Shown here: positions 25,635 to 35,543 of the stretch, piece after piece | Position numbering within the stretch: position 1 is the first letter of the stretch | Layout: the number at the start of each line of letters is the position of its first letter | From: SZUA-35 sp964351995 | GTDB lineage: Bacteria > Actinomycetota > Acidimicrobiia > Acidimicrobiales > SZUA-35 | DNA length: 64,000 nt | Assembly (NCBI GenBank): GCA_964351995.1 | Contig: CAYGQE010000017.1 | Span: 31,973-95,972 of the forward strand | Direction: 5' to 3' | Notes under the pieces: generated by a model | Databases searched by the model: none | Told to the model about the DNA's origin: nothing | What the model saw: only the letters and a program-made list of their open reading frames with translations | Translations under genes and position numbers: made by a program

Positions 25635-28600
25635 TAGTTCGTTGCCTCCATGATGGCTGCGATTGGGTCGGTGCCGTCTCGGAGCGCTTGTTCTTGGGCC
25701 AACAGGACCCGCTTGTATTCACGAGGCATGACTTTGACGACGCGCTCGGCTTCGTCTTCCCATGCTTCGATGAGAGTTTTCGCCACCGTCGAACCAGTGA
25801 GTTCTCGGTGTTCGGTCAGATAGCCGAGGACCTCGACTTTGTCAGCGACACTCAGGCGCTCGAGTTCGACCATCTCGCGGTTGACCCGGCTGGCAAAGCG
25901 GCCATCGGTGTCGTAGACGTACGCAATACCGCCGGACATGCCGGCCGCAAAATTCCGACCGGTGGTGCCGAGGATGACCGCACGACCACCGGTCATGTAC
26001 TCACAGCCGTGATCGCCCACGCCTTCGACAACGGCGACAGCGCCAGAGTTGCGGACGCAGAAGCGCTCGCCGACTCGGCCTCGGAAGAACGCAGACCCGC
26101 CCGTTGCTCCGTAGAGCAACACGTTGCCGGCAATGATGTTCTCTTCAGCAACGAAGGTGCTGGCCTTGTGCGGGAAGACGGCGATGCGGCCACCACTGAG
26201 GCCCTTGCCCACGTAGTCGTTGGCATCTCCCTCGAGGCGAAGGCTGATGCCCTTGGGAACGAACGCCCCAAAGGAGTTGCCGGCTGAACCGGTGAAGGAC
26301 AGATCGATCGTGTTGTCGGGAAGGCCCGCTCCGCCGTATGCCTTCGTGACCTCGTGGCCGAGCATGGTGCCAACCGTGCGGTTGACGTTTCGAATGTCGT
26401 AGTGCTTGCCGAACGGTGTGCCGTTGGCGATGGCCTCAGAGCAGTCAGCGATGAGCGTTTGATCGAGGGCGACGTCGAGGCCGTGGTCCTGGACCTGGAT
26501 CGCTCGCCGTGAGGCGTCAGCAGCAATGTCTGGCACGTGGAGGATTGGGCTCAGGTCGAGGCCGGATGCTTTCCAATGATCGATCGCCGGACGAGTGTCG
26601 AGGCACTCCGCCATGCCGATGGCCTCGTCGAGGGTGCGGAAGCCGAGTTGTGCGAGATATTCGCGAACCTCTTCGGCGATGTATTCGAAGAACGTCTCGA
26701 CGAACTCCGGCTGGCCAGAGAAACGGGCTCGCAACTCGGGGTTCTGGGTGGCCACGCCAACCGGGCAGGTGTCGAGGTGGCAGACCCGCATCATCACACA
26801 GCCCGAGACGACCAGCGGCGCCGTGGCGAATCCGAACTCTTCACCGCCGAGTAACGCCGCAACGATGACATCGCGGCCGGTCTTGATCTGGCCATCGACC
26901 TGCACGACGATGCGGTCGCGCAGATCGTTGAGCAGAAGTGTCTGCTGAGTTTCGGCAAGGCCGAGTTCCCACGGGCCGCCCGCGTGCTTCAGCGAGGTGA
27001 GCGGAGAGGCACCAGTTCCGCCGTCATTGCCGGAGATCAGCACGACATCAGACTTGGCCTTTGACACGCCGGCAGCAACCGTACCGACGCCGACCTCGGC
27101 CACGAGCTTCACGTGGATGCGGGCCGACGGGTTGGCGTTCTTGAGGTCGTGGATCAGCTGAGCCAAGTCCTCGATCGAGTAGATGTCGTGGTGTGGCGGA
27201 GGCGAGATCAGACCAACACCTGGTGTTGAATACCGAACCTCGGCGATCCAGGGCCAGACCTTCTTGCCCGGCAGCTGACCGCCCTCGCCTGGCTTGGCGC
27301 CCTGCGCCATCTTGATCTGGATGTCGTCGGCGTTGGTGAGGTACTCAGAGGTGACACCGAAGCGGCCGGAAGCGACCTGCTTGATGGAGGAACGCTTGGA
27401 GTCGCCGTTCTCCATCGTGACGAATCGCTCGGGGCTCTCGCCGCCTTCGCCGGTGTTGGACTTGCCGCCGAGACGGTTCATCGCAATGGCGAGGGTCTCG
27501 TGGGCTTCTGCGGAGATCGAGCCGTAGCTCATGGCACCGGTGGCGAAACGCTTGACGATCTCGCTGATCGGTTCGACTTCTTCGATCGGAACCGGCGCTC
27601 CGGCAGGCACGAGCTCAAAGAGCCCGCGCAGCGTGGCGAGTTGTTCGGCCTGGGTGTCGACGAGCGCGGTGTACTCCTTGAAGACCTCGTACTGCTTCGA
27701 TCGTGTGGCGTGCTGCAGTTTGAAGACGGTCTCGGGGTTGAAGAGGTGGTACTCGCCCTCGCGCCGCCACTGGTATTCGCCACCGAGCTCGAGCTCGCGG
27801 TGAGCGTTGGACTCGGGGCGGTCGGGGAAGGCCCGACGATGGCGGTGGAGGCACTCTTCGGCGATTTCATCGAGGCCGATACCACCGAGCTTCGAGGTGG
27901 TGCCGGTGAAATACTCGTCGACCAGATCGTGGCCGAGGCCCAGCGCTTCGAAGATCTGAGCGCCGGTGTAGGACGCAACCGTGCTGATGCCCATCTTGGA
28001 CATGACCTTCACCACGCCCTTGGAAGCCGCCCGCAGGTAGTTGTGGGCGGCGACGGCCGGGTCAACCGATGATTGATCCCACGCAATGCGGTCTTCGATT
28101 GCTTCGAAGGTGAGGGATGGACAGACAGCTCCGGCCCCGTACCCGAGCAGAAGGGCGAAGTGGTGAACTTCGCGAGCGTCGGCGGCATCGATGACCAAGC
28201 CGGCTTGGGTGCGTGTCTTGTCTCGAACCAGGTGCTGGTGGACCGCTCCGGTGAGCAACAGCGACGGGATCGGCGCAAGATCTGCCGTGGCATCACGGTT
28301 GGACAACACGATCAGCGATGCACCGCCGGCGATCGCTCGACTCGCCTCGTGGCGAACGTCTTCGAGGGCCCGCCGAAGCCCGACGCCTCCCTCGTTGATG
28401 TTGAAGCGACCACGAATGACATGGCACTTCAGGTGAGGGAAGTTGCCTTCAGCGTTCGCATGGATGATCTGCGTGAGCTCATCACGGGTGATGACGGGGT
28501 AAGGAAGGCGGATCTGACGAGTCGATTCCGGACCGGGATCGAGCAGGTTGTGCTCGGGACCAATGGAGCTGGCGCCCGACGTGACGAGTTCTTCACGGAT

Positions 28601-30217
28601 GGCATCGAGCGGTGGGTTGGTGACCTGAGCGAACAGCTGAGCGAAGTAGTCGAACAGCTGGCGGGGACGGCTGGACAACACCGCTGGCGGAGTGTCGGTT
28701 CCCATGGAACCGATGCTCTCAGCCGAGCTGCGGACCATGGGTTCGACGAGGAGTTCGAGTTCTTCTTGGGTGAAACCGTTGGCCGAGAGTTGAGGAATGA
28801 GCTCTTCATGAATCGGGTGATCGATGTCGCGAACCGGGAGGTCGCCAAGGTCGATCCAGTTCTTGTTCCAATCGGCATACGGCTTGGCCTTGGCGAGGGT
28901 GGACTTGATCTCGGCGTCATCGATGATGCGGCCCTGCTCGGTGTCGACCAGGAACATCTTGCCTGGCTCGAGCCGACCCTTGCGGACGACGTCTTCGGGC
29001 GCGACATCGATCACGCCGACTTCGGATGCCATGGCGACGATGCCGTCTTTGGTGACCCAATAGCGGCTGGGGCGAAGACCGTTGCGGTCGAGTACGGCGC
29101 CGACGACGGTGCCATCGGTGAAGGTGACCGAGGCCGGGCCATCCCACGGCTCCATCAGCGCAGAATGGAAGCGGTAGAACTCGCGTGTGGCGGGATCCAT
29201 CGTGGCGTTCTTTTCCCATGCCTCGGGGATCATCATCAAGACGGCGTGGGGCAACGAGTATCCGCCCAGGTGCAGCAGTTCGAGCGCTTCATCGAAGCTG
29301 GCGGTGTCAGAAGCGTGCGGCGTGCAGATCGGGAAGAGCTTCTCGATCCGGGCACCCCACAAGGGTGACGAAAGCATGGCTTCACGAGCTCGCATCCAGT
29401 TTCGGTTGCCCATGACGGTGTTGATCTCGCCGTTGTGGGCGACGAAGCGGTAGGGGTGAGCCAAGGGCCAAGAGGGAAATGTGTTGGTCGAGAAGCGGCT
29501 GTGAACAAGGGCAAGCGCACTCTCGATGCGCTCATCGACGAGGTCGGGGAAGAACTCTGCGAGCTGTGGGGTGGTGAGCATCCCCTTGTACACCAACGTC
29601 CGAGAACTCAAGCTCGAGAAGTAAACGGGCAGTTCGTGCTCGATGCGCTTGCGGACGATGAAGACTTCACGGTCGAGGTCGAGACCGCTGAGCCCGGCCG
29701 GCGAGCTCAGCACCAGTTGCTCGAAGGCGGGCATGACCTCGAGCGCTTGCTGCCCGAGTGACTCGGCGTTGGTTGGCACGGTTCGCCAGGCAACGAGTTC
29801 AAGGCCCTCATCGGCAATGATCTGGGCGATGGCGGCCTTGGTTTCGGCTTGTTCGTCAGCGTCGACGGGGAGGAAGCCAATGCCTGTGGCGTATGTACCC
29901 GCAGCGGGCAGCCCGGGGATTTCTTCAGCGAGCAACCGATGGGGAACCTGCACGAGAATGCCAGCACCATCGCCGGTGTTCGGCTCGGCGTTGGTGGCAC
30001 CTCGGTGTTGGAGGCAAGTGAGCGCATTGACCGCCAGGGCGACGACTCGGTTGGTCGGCTTGCCGTTGAGGTCGGCGATGAAGCTGACACCGCAAGCGTC
30101 GTGCTCGTTCGCTGGATCGTAGAGACCTTGAGCAGCCGGGAAATCGCCGACCGGCGATCGCATCGATGCAACTGATCGCTGCGCGGACTTCTGCTGGGGG
30201 GCGGAGGAATCTCGCAC
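25634..30217 (-). CDS. gltB: glutamate synthase large subunit
   Basis: Converts glutamine and 2-oxoglutarate to two glutamates. Domains: N-terminal class II amidotransferase whose nucleophile Cys is in NEHDACGVSF, central domain, FMN-binding synthase barrel (GEGGESPERF, KMAQGAKPGEGGQLPGKKV), 3Fe-4S cysteines in CVMMRVCHLDTCPVGVATQ, and a C-terminal beta-helix (YDTDGRFASRVN). I chose the GTG at 30217, because GGAG at 30224-30227 sits 6 bases before it and it gives a 41-residue propeptide before the catalytic Cys, in the usual range; a TTG at 30229 or ATG at 30163 are alternatives. About 1527 aa. Confidence 0.97.
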   Translation of the reverse strand: MRDSSAPQQKSAQRSVASMRSPVGDFPAAQGLYDPANEHDACGVSFIADLNGKPTNRVVALAVNALTCLQHRGATNAEPNTGDGAGILVQVPHRLLAEEIPGLPAAGTYATGIGFLPVDADEQAETKAAIAQIIADEGLELVAWRTVPTNAESLGQQALEVMPAFEQLVLSSPAGLSGLDLDREVFIVRKRIEHELPVYFSSLSSRTLVYKGMLTTPQLAEFFPDLVDERIESALALVHSRFSTNTFPSWPLAHPYRFVAHNGEINTVMGNRNWMRAREAMLSSPLWGARIEKLFPICTPHASDTASFDEALELLHLGGYSLPHAVLMMIPEAWEKNATMDPATREFYRFHSALMEPWDGPASVTFTDGTVVGAVLDRNGLRPSRYWVTKDGIVAMASEVGVIDVAPEDVVRKGRLEPGKMFLVDTEQGRIIDDAEIKSTLAKAKPYADWNKNWIDLGDLPVRDIDHPIHEELIPQLSANGFTQEELELLVEPMVRSSAESIGSMGTDTPPAVLSSRPRQLFDYFAQLFAQVTNPPLDAIREELVTSGASSIGPEHNLLDPGPESTRQIRLPYPVITRDELTQIIHANAEGNFPHLKCHVIRGRFNINEGGVGLRRALEDVRHEASRAIAGGASLIVLSNRDATADLAPIPSLLLTGAVHQHLVRDKTRTQAGLVIDAADAREVHHFALLLGYGAGAVCPSLTFEAIEDRIAWDQSSVDPAVAAHNYLRAASKGVVKVMSKMGISTVASYTGAQIFEALGLGHDLVDEYFTGTTSKLGGIGLDEIAEECLHRHRRAFPDRPESNAHRELELGGEYQWRREGEYHLFNPETVFKLQHATRSKQYEVFKEYTALVDTQAEQLATLRGLFELVPAGAPVPIEEVEPISEIVKRFATGAMSYGSISAEAHETLAIAMNRLGGKSNTGEGGESPERFVTMENGDSKRSSIKQVASGRFGVTSEYLTNADDIQIKMAQGAKPGEGGQLPGKKVWPWIAEVRYSTPGVGLISPPPHHDIYSIEDLAQLIHDLKNANPSARIHVKLVAEVGVGTVAAGVSKAKSDVVLISGNDGGTGASPLTSLKHAGGPWELGLAETQQTLLLNDLRDRIVVQVDGQIKTGRDVIVAALLGGEEFGFATAPLVVSGCVMMRVCHLDTCPVGVATQNPELRARFSGQPEFVETFFEYIAEEVREYLAQLGFRTLDEAIGMAECLDTRPAIDHWKASGLDLSPILHVPDIAADASRRAIQVQDHGLDVALDQTLIADCSEAIANGTPFGKHYDIRNVNRTVGTMLGHEVTKAYGGAGLPDNTIDLSFTGSAGNSFGAFVPKGISLRLEGDANDYVGKGLSGGRIAVFPHKASTFVAEENIIAGNVLLYGATGGSAFFRGRVGERFCVRNSGAVAVVEGVGDHGCEYMTGGRAVILGTTGRNFAAGMSGGIAYVYDTDGRFASRVNREMVELERLSVADKVEVLGYLTEHRELTGSTVAKTLIEAWEDEAERVVKVMPREYKRVLLAQEQALRDGTDPIAAIMEATN

Positions 30218-30223
30218 CGGCTT

Positions 30224-30227
30224 CTCC
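30224..30227 (-). promoter_or_regulatory. Shine-Dalgarno GGAG for gltB
   Basis: GGAG, 6 bases before the GTG at 30217; decides between three in-frame starts. Confidence 0.5.
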
Positions 30228-30385
30228 AATGGTTGGCGGGCTACAACCTGGGCGAGCCAGGCAGGGGTGAAGCAGGCGGGGACAGCACTGGCCCGGCCGG
30301 GTCGACAGGCTACCGGTCAGAGGGGTCGAACGGCCAAACCGGCAGGGGACATCGTCTGAACTCCGCTGCAGTGATTCGGTGCCGA

Positions 30386-30391
30386 TACGGT
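30386..30391 (+). promoter_or_regulatory. leaderless -10 element for the M18 aminopeptidase
   Basis: TACGGT, 6 bases, ATG at 30398. The 180 bases between this start and gltB otherwise show only GC-rich sequence. Confidence 0.55.
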
Positions 30392-30397
30392 CTCTGG

Positions 30398-31741
30398 ATG
30401 ACCGCCGGAACGACGTCCAACACCGCCGAGTTAATGCTTGCTGACCTCGAAGCATCGCCTACGCCCTACCACGCAGTCGAGCGCTCGATCGAGCTGCTCG
30501 AAGCTGCTGGCTTCGACACGTGCGCTCTCGATGGTCCGTTGCCGGGGCCCGGCCGTCACATCGTGTCGGTCAGCGGCTTGCTGATTGCTTGGATCACGCC
30601 GACTTCGGTGACAACGCCGCCACCCGGGTTCACGATTGTCGGTGCCCACACCGACTCGCCGAACCTTCGGGTTCGGACCCACGCCGACGTGTCGTCGGCA
30701 GGTTGGGAACAGGTCGGGATGGAGACATACGGGGGTCTGCTCGCCAACTCGTGGTTGGATCGAGACCTTGGCCTCGCCGGCCGCGTGATTGTCGACATCG
30801 GCTCAGGCCCTGAAATCCGGTTGATGCGTGATGATCGCCCCATCTTGCGGATCCCGCAGCTGGCCATCCACCTGGATCGCGACATCAGGGAGAACGGCCT
30901 CCTCATCGATCCCCAGAAGCATCTCGTGCCGCTCTGGGGTCTCGGCTCAAGCGAGGGCAGCACCGGTGAGATCGGTTCCGTGGCGGCGTACGTGGCCGAC
31001 CAAATCGATGTTCGAGCCGAACAGATCGTGGCCTGGGATCTGATGGCGTTCGACACCCAGGCACCCGCGATCGTCGGTCGTGATCAAGACATGATCGCCT
31101 CCGCCCGCATCGACAATCTTTTCTCGACGTTCTGCGGGGTGCGAGCGTTGATCGAGGCGGCCGACTCACTCGATGAAAAGACCAACATCCCGGTGTTGGT
31201 GCTGTACGACCACGAGGAAGTCGGTTCGCAGTCAGCCACCGGCGCCGGCAGTGCCGTGCTGTCCAATGTGCTCGAACGCATCTCGTCGGCCCAGGGCTTG
31301 GAGCGGGCCGGGCATCTCCAACGTCTGCCTCGGTCCTACGTGGTGTCAGCCGACGGTGCTCACGCCACTCATCCCAACTATGTCGACAAGCACGAACCGA
31401 ACCATCACATCAACGTGAACGGTGGCGTTGTGGTCAAGCGCAACTCGAACCAGCGCTATGCATCCGATGGCATCAGCGAGGCGCCTTTCCGGGCAGCTTG
31501 CGCCGCTGCGGGCGTGCCGGTGCAGACCTACATCCACCGCAATGATCTGCCCTGTGGTTCCACGATCGGTCCGGTCACCGCAGCTGGCCTCGGCGTGCCG
31601 ACCATCGATGTCGGAGCACCACAGCTTGCGATGCACAGCATCAGAGAAATGGCGGGGGCAGCCGATGTCGGTCACCTCACCCTCGCCTTGACGTCGATCT
31701 GGGTGATGCCTCAAGTGGCGATTGGCACAAGCTCCCACTAG
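30398..31741 (+). CDS. apeB: M18 family aspartyl aminopeptidase
   Basis: Cytoplasmic zinc aminopeptidase that removes N-terminal acidic residues. Metal and catalytic residues are visible in VGAHTDSPNLRV, SARIDNLFSTF, LYDHEEVGSQSATGAG, VSADGAHATHPNY and the C-terminal QLAMHSIREM. 447 aa from the ATG at 30398; the longer frame would cross the leaderless promoter. Divergent from gltB; 79 bases before hppA. Confidence 0.94.
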   Translation: MTAGTTSNTAELMLADLEASPTPYHAVERSIELLEAAGFDTCALDGPLPGPGRHIVSVSGLLIAWITPTSVTTPPPGFTIVGAHTDSPNLRVRTHADVSSAGWEQVGMETYGGLLANSWLDRDLGLAGRVIVDIGSGPEIRLMRDDRPILRIPQLAIHLDRDIRENGLLIDPQKHLVPLWGLGSSEGSTGEIGSVAAYVADQIDVRAEQIVAWDLMAFDTQAPAIVGRDQDMIASARIDNLFSTFCGVRALIEAADSLDEKTNIPVLVLYDHEEVGSQSATGAGSAVLSNVLERISSAQGLERAGHLQRLPRSYVVSADGAHATHPNYVDKHEPNHHINVNGGVVVKRNSNQRYASDGISEAPFRAACAAAGVPVQTYIHRNDLPCGSTIGPVTAAGLGVPTIDVGAPQLAMHSIREMAGAADVGHLTLALTSIWVMPQVAIGTSSH

Positions 31742-31806
31742 CGTCTCGTCGGCTCGTAGGTCGTTCGGCCTACAGCCGCGTCGTACCTCGGCGCCCAGTC
31801 AACCTT

Positions 31807-31813
31807 CGAGGAG
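31807..31813 (+). promoter_or_regulatory. Shine-Dalgarno CGAGGAG for hppA, with upstream leader hairpin
   Basis: CGAGGAG lies 7 bases before the GTG at 31821. The 79-base leader contains GTAGG/CCTAC (31756-31760 with 31769-31773), a small hairpin. TAGCGT at 31739-31744, overlapping the apeB stop, is a possible -10. Confidence 0.45.
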
Positions 31814-31820
31814 TTCACCC

Positions 31821-33914
31821 GTGGACGCAGTCCCTTATCTGGCCTTCGTGTCGGCACTTGCCGCACTCGGGCTCGCCGTTTTCTTCTTCCTGGATGTGAA
31901 GAAGGCCAGCCCAGGGAATGACCGCATGGTCTTCTTGATGACCGAGATCCAGAACGGTGCGAAGGCTTTCCTCAAGGCTGAGTACACCTGGGTTGCCGGC
32001 TTTGCCGTTGTGCTTGCCGTTGTGCTTGCCGTTGTCATTGCTCCACTTGCCGCGGTCAGCTACATGCTCGGTGCGTTCCTCTCGGCGCTTGCCGGCTACG
32101 TCGGCATGACCGTGGCAACCATGGCCAACGCTCGCACCACCGAAGCAGCGAAGGACGGACCGGGCAAAGCTCTACCCATCGCCTTCCGTGGCGGAGCGGT
32201 CATGGGCTTCTCGGTTGCTGGCTTGGCGCTCGGTGGACTCATGATCGTCTACATCCTCTTCGTGCTGATTCTCGAAGTCGACGATGCATTCGAAGTCGTC
32301 ACTGCCTACGGACTCGGTGCCTCCACCATTGCGCTGTTCAGCCGTGTCGGCGGCGGTATCTACACCAAGGCCGCTGACGTCGGCGCTGACCTGGTCGGCA
32401 AGGTCGAAGCCGGTATCCCCGAAGACGACCCTCGCAACCCGGCCACCATTGCTGACAACGTCGGCGACAACGTTGGCGACGTCGCCGGCATGGGCGCTGA
32501 CCTCTTCGAGTCATACGCCGGCTCGATCATCGCCCCGATCTCTCTCGTTGCCTTTGCGCTAGCCCTCAGTGCTGAGCAAGCCAGCGATGAAACCAACATC
32601 TCGCTGCTGCTCTTCCCCGTGGCTGTTGCGTTCGTCGGCATGATCGCATCGATCATCGGATCCTTCTTCGTGCGAGGCGGCGAGTCGACCGATTCCAAGG
32701 CCCTTGCCAGGGCCCTTCACATGGGGACCAACGTCGCCATGGGTATCACCGTTGTCGCAACGATCGGCATCGCCTACTGGATGTTCGGCTCGAACGACCA
32801 GTTCGACAACCCCGCCGGTCTCGCCATCTCGGTCATCGGCGGCCTCATCGTCGGCTGGGCACTCGGCAAGACCGCTGAGTACTACACCTCTGAGCACTTC
32901 AGTCCGGTCAAGAAGATCGCGCAGCAGACCGAAACCGGCCCGGCCACCACGATCCTCGGTGGCATCTCTGCCGGCATGATCTCGGTCGCCGCTTCGGTTG
33001 GCCTGATCCTCATCGGGGTGGGCGTTGCCTACTACGGCGGCCAACTGGCATTCGAAGAAATCGGCGCTCTCGAGGGTGGCATCTACGGTATTGCCGTTGC
33101 CGCCATCGGCATGCTCGCCACCACCGGCGTCGTGGTTTCTGTCGACGCCTATGGCCCCATTGCTGACAACGCCGGCGGTATCGCCGAAATGGCCGAGCTC
33201 GATCCGTCGGTCCGCGAGGTCACCGACGCACTCGACTCCCTCGGCAACACCACGGCTGCGGTTGCCAAGGGCTTCGCCGTTGGTTCTGCTGCACTCACCG
33301 CTCTTGCCTTGTTCAAGAGCTTCGAGTTCGCCGTTGAAGCTGCTGGGGGCTCCATCAGCCTCGACATCGGCAGCGTCGACGTCTTCACCGGCCTCTTCAT
33401 CGGTGCCGCACTGCCCTTCCTCTTCGCTGCGCTGACGATCGATGCTGTCGGCCGTGCGGCACAGGAGATGATCGAAGAAGTTCGCCGTCAATTCCGTGAG
33501 ATCCCTGGCCTCCGTGAAGGTCTTCCTGGTGTGAACCCGGACTCGGCTCGATGCGTGGCGATCTCGACGCAGGCCTCCCTCAAGGAAATGATCATTCCCG
33601 GTGCCCTCGCGGTGGTCGTGCCGCTCGTCGTTGGTTTCATCGACGTCGACGCGCTTGGCGGCCTGCTTGCTGGTGCGCTCGTGACCGGCTTCGCCCTCGC
33701 CATCTTCATGGCGAACGCTGGCGGTGCGTGGGACAACGCCAAGAAGTACATCGAAGCCGGTGCTCATGGCGGCAAGGGCGGCGATCAGCACAAGGCTGCC
33801 GTCGTTGGCGACACCGTGGGCGATCCGTTCAAGGACACCTCCGGACCGGCCATGAACATCTTGCTCAAGGTCATGACGATTGTCAGCCTGGTCTTCGCCA
33901 GCGCCTTCGTCTAA
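31821..33914 (+). CDS. hppA: membrane-bound (ion-pumping) pyrophosphatase
   Basis: Couples pyrophosphate hydrolysis to H+ (or Na+) export across the membrane. The pyrophosphate-binding signature is exact (DDPRNPATIADNVGDNVGD), and a matching C-terminal copy reads GDTVGDPFKDTSGPAMN. About 16 hydrophobic helices; 697 aa is standard. GNTTAAVAKG has Ala where K+-independent enzymes have Lys, so this should be the K+-dependent type. Pumped ion not certain. The dehydrogenase-like gene follows after 31 bases. Confidence 0.96.
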   Translation: MDAVPYLAFVSALAALGLAVFFFLDVKKASPGNDRMVFLMTEIQNGAKAFLKAEYTWVAGFAVVLAVVLAVVIAPLAAVSYMLGAFLSALAGYVGMTVATMANARTTEAAKDGPGKALPIAFRGGAVMGFSVAGLALGGLMIVYILFVLILEVDDAFEVVTAYGLGASTIALFSRVGGGIYTKAADVGADLVGKVEAGIPEDDPRNPATIADNVGDNVGDVAGMGADLFESYAGSIIAPISLVAFALALSAEQASDETNISLLLFPVAVAFVGMIASIIGSFFVRGGESTDSKALARALHMGTNVAMGITVVATIGIAYWMFGSNDQFDNPAGLAISVIGGLIVGWALGKTAEYYTSEHFSPVKKIAQQTETGPATTILGGISAGMISVAASVGLILIGVGVAYYGGQLAFEEIGALEGGIYGIAVAAIGMLATTGVVVSVDAYGPIADNAGGIAEMAELDPSVREVTDALDSLGNTTAAVAKGFAVGSAALTALALFKSFEFAVEAAGGSISLDIGSVDVFTGLFIGAALPFLFAALTIDAVGRAAQEMIEEVRRQFREIPGLREGLPGVNPDSARCVAISTQASLKEMIIPGALAVVVPLVVGFIDVDALGGLLAGALVTGFALAIFMANAGGAWDNAKKYIEAGAHGGKGGDQHKAAVVGDTVGDPFKDTSGPAMNILLKVMTIVSLVFASAFV

Positions 33915-33945
33915 GCCCCTCTCCACCCAAATTAGGATCCCTCTC

Positions 33946-34857
33946 GTGGCTCTCACCAAACTCTCGTCGACCGACGCCTTCATCGTCACTGACGGCGGCA
34001 ACGCCGATGCGCCGGCGACGGGAGTGGTGAGAACCGGCAAGAAGATCCTCCAGAGCAGCGCCAGTGACCTGGCTCGCTCGGTTTCGTATTCCTTTGCCGC
34101 CTTCGAAGTGCAGCGAGTGGGCGCATCGGCCGGCATCAACGCCGAGGACGACGCCGTCGCACCCGCGACCGACGCCTTCGTTGCTGAAGTGCTCGACCGC
34201 GTGCAATCCGGAGCGCTGCAGATCGACGCCGGCAAGGGCACCGACCCCGAGGCACTGCGTTCACTTGCTGAGGCTGCAAATCGGCCCTCAATGGCCGGCA
34301 GCAAGGAAGCGACGTCAGCTGGCGTCGTCGCCGCCGGGGCCTGGGCCAACGGTGGCAACCTCGACGGTGCCACATTCGCCATCGAGGGTGCCGGTCCTGT
34401 GGTCGATCAAGTTGTTGCCGACCTCGCTGCCGCCGGCGCAACCCAGGTCGAGGTGCCGGGCGTCGACAAGAAGCCTTGGATGATCTGGGGAGCCAAGGCC
34501 GATCTCGTGTTCGCCGGCTCAAAGCCGGGAACGCTCACCCATCAAGGCGCACCCTTCGTCAAGGCGAAGGCGATCGTGCCATGGGGCCCGATCCCGTTCA
34601 CGACCAAGGCGTTCGCCGAACTCAACCGCAACGGTGTCACGATGGTGCCTGACTTCCTGAGCGCCGCTGGTGGCTTGTTGCCTGGCAACGTGGATGGTGC
34701 TGCAGAGTCCACAGCTGACATCGCTGGGCTGGTCACCGCTGCGCTGGACGCGTCAATTCACGACGATGGCGTGATGCTTGGGGCTTGTTATCGGGCCGAG
34801 GCGTTCATCGCCACGTGGCTTGGCGAAGCCCTGTTCGGTCGACCCCTCGCGGCCTGA
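33946..34857 (+). CDS. Glu/Leu/Phe/Val dehydrogenase-like protein, substrate domain degenerate
   Basis: 303 aa. The C-terminal half resembles the NAD-binding domain of ELFV dehydrogenases: GATFAIEGAGPVVDQVVADLAAAGA, DLVFAGSKPGTLTH, then NRNGVTMVPDFLSAAGGLLPG. The N-terminal part is short and lacks the GGxKGG segment with the catalytic lysine, though it keeps VSYSFAAFEVQRVGASAGIN, so it may bind nucleotide without normal amino-acid dehydrogenase activity. GTG at 33946 with AGGA 8 bases before; close behind hppA, probably the same transcript. Confidence 0.65.
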   Translation: MALTKLSSTDAFIVTDGGNADAPATGVVRTGKKILQSSASDLARSVSYSFAAFEVQRVGASAGINAEDDAVAPATDAFVAEVLDRVQSGALQIDAGKGTDPEALRSLAEAANRPSMAGSKEATSAGVVAAGAWANGGNLDGATFAIEGAGPVVDQVVADLAAAGATQVEVPGVDKKPWMIWGAKADLVFAGSKPGTLTHQGAPFVKAKAIVPWGPIPFTTKAFAELNRNGVTMVPDFLSAAGGLLPGNVDGAAESTADIAGLVTAALDASIHDDGVMLGACYRAEAFIATWLGEALFGRPLAA

Positions 34858-34922
34858 GGGCGTGAACCACGGGTTTGGGACCCTCAGTTTCGATGGTTGT
34901 AGCCCCCGCTTCGAGGCGGTGG

Positions 34923-35543
34923 TCAGGTGGGACGGAGCGGGGCGACGTGGCTGGGGCCAATGGCTGGTTCGAGGATCGTGTCGACCAGGCCGTAATCGAT
35001 CGCTTCAGCGGCGGACAGCGTGAGATCTCGATCGGTGTCGATCCTGACCTGCTCGGGCGAGGAGCCGACGAGTTCGGCCACGATCGTTTCGACAGTGCGG
35101 CGTTGGCGCTCGACGACATCGGCCGCCAGTAGGAGATCGCTGATCTGGCCTTGCCGTTCCGCACCGGGTTGGTGCAGGAGGAAGCGTGCATTCGGCAGCG
35201 CGAGTCGCTGTCCTGGCGCTCCCCCGGCCACCAGCAACGCTGCGACCGACCCGGCAGCTCCCATGCAGACGGTGGACACCGGCGGTTCGACGTGTTGCAT
35301 CGTGTCGAAAATGGCCAGAGCGGCATCGATCTCGCCTCCGGGCGAGTTGATGTAGAGCTGGATCGGGCGCTCGGCGTGATCCGCAGCCAGGTGGAGGAGT
35401 TGGGCACAAATGAGGTTGGCGACGTCCCCGCCGATGGGGTGTCCGACAAAGATGATGCGGTTGGACAGCAACCCGGAGTACAAATCGAAGCTGCGCTCGC
35501 CGCGACTGGTGGACTCGATGATCGAAGGAACGAGGAGACTCAT
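34923..35543 (-). CDS. clpP: ClpP-like protease, ClpP2-type
   Basis: Serine protease subunit of the ClpP fold. Catalytic Ser in MGAAGSVAALL, His in ARFLLHQPGA, Asp in DTDRDLTLSAAEAIDYGLVD; INSPGGEIDAALAIFDTM is the oxyanion strand. 206 aa. The N-terminus LVPSIIESTSRGERSFDLYSGLLSNRIIF resembles actinobacterial ClpP2. The start overlaps the upstream clpP stop as ATGA. No clpX, tig or other Clp gene is near. Confidence 0.92.
   Translation of the reverse strand: MSLLVPSIIESTSRGERSFDLYSGLLSNRIIFVGHPIGGDVANLICAQLLHLAADHAERPIQLYINSPGGEIDAALAIFDTMQHVEPPVSTVCMGAAGSVAALLVAGGAPGQRLALPNARFLLHQPGAERQGQISDLLLAADVVERQRRTVETIVAELVGSSPEQVRIDTDRDLTLSAAEAIDYGLVDTILEPAIGPSHVAPLRPT

Noticed and set aside
28073..29368. 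431-codon plus-strand frame
   Set aside because: Lies wholly within gltB on the other strand; no motif.
32559..34382. 607-codon minus-strand frame
   Set aside because: Antisense to the pyrophosphatase and the dehydrogenase-like gene; an acidic low-information product of high-G+C codon bias.
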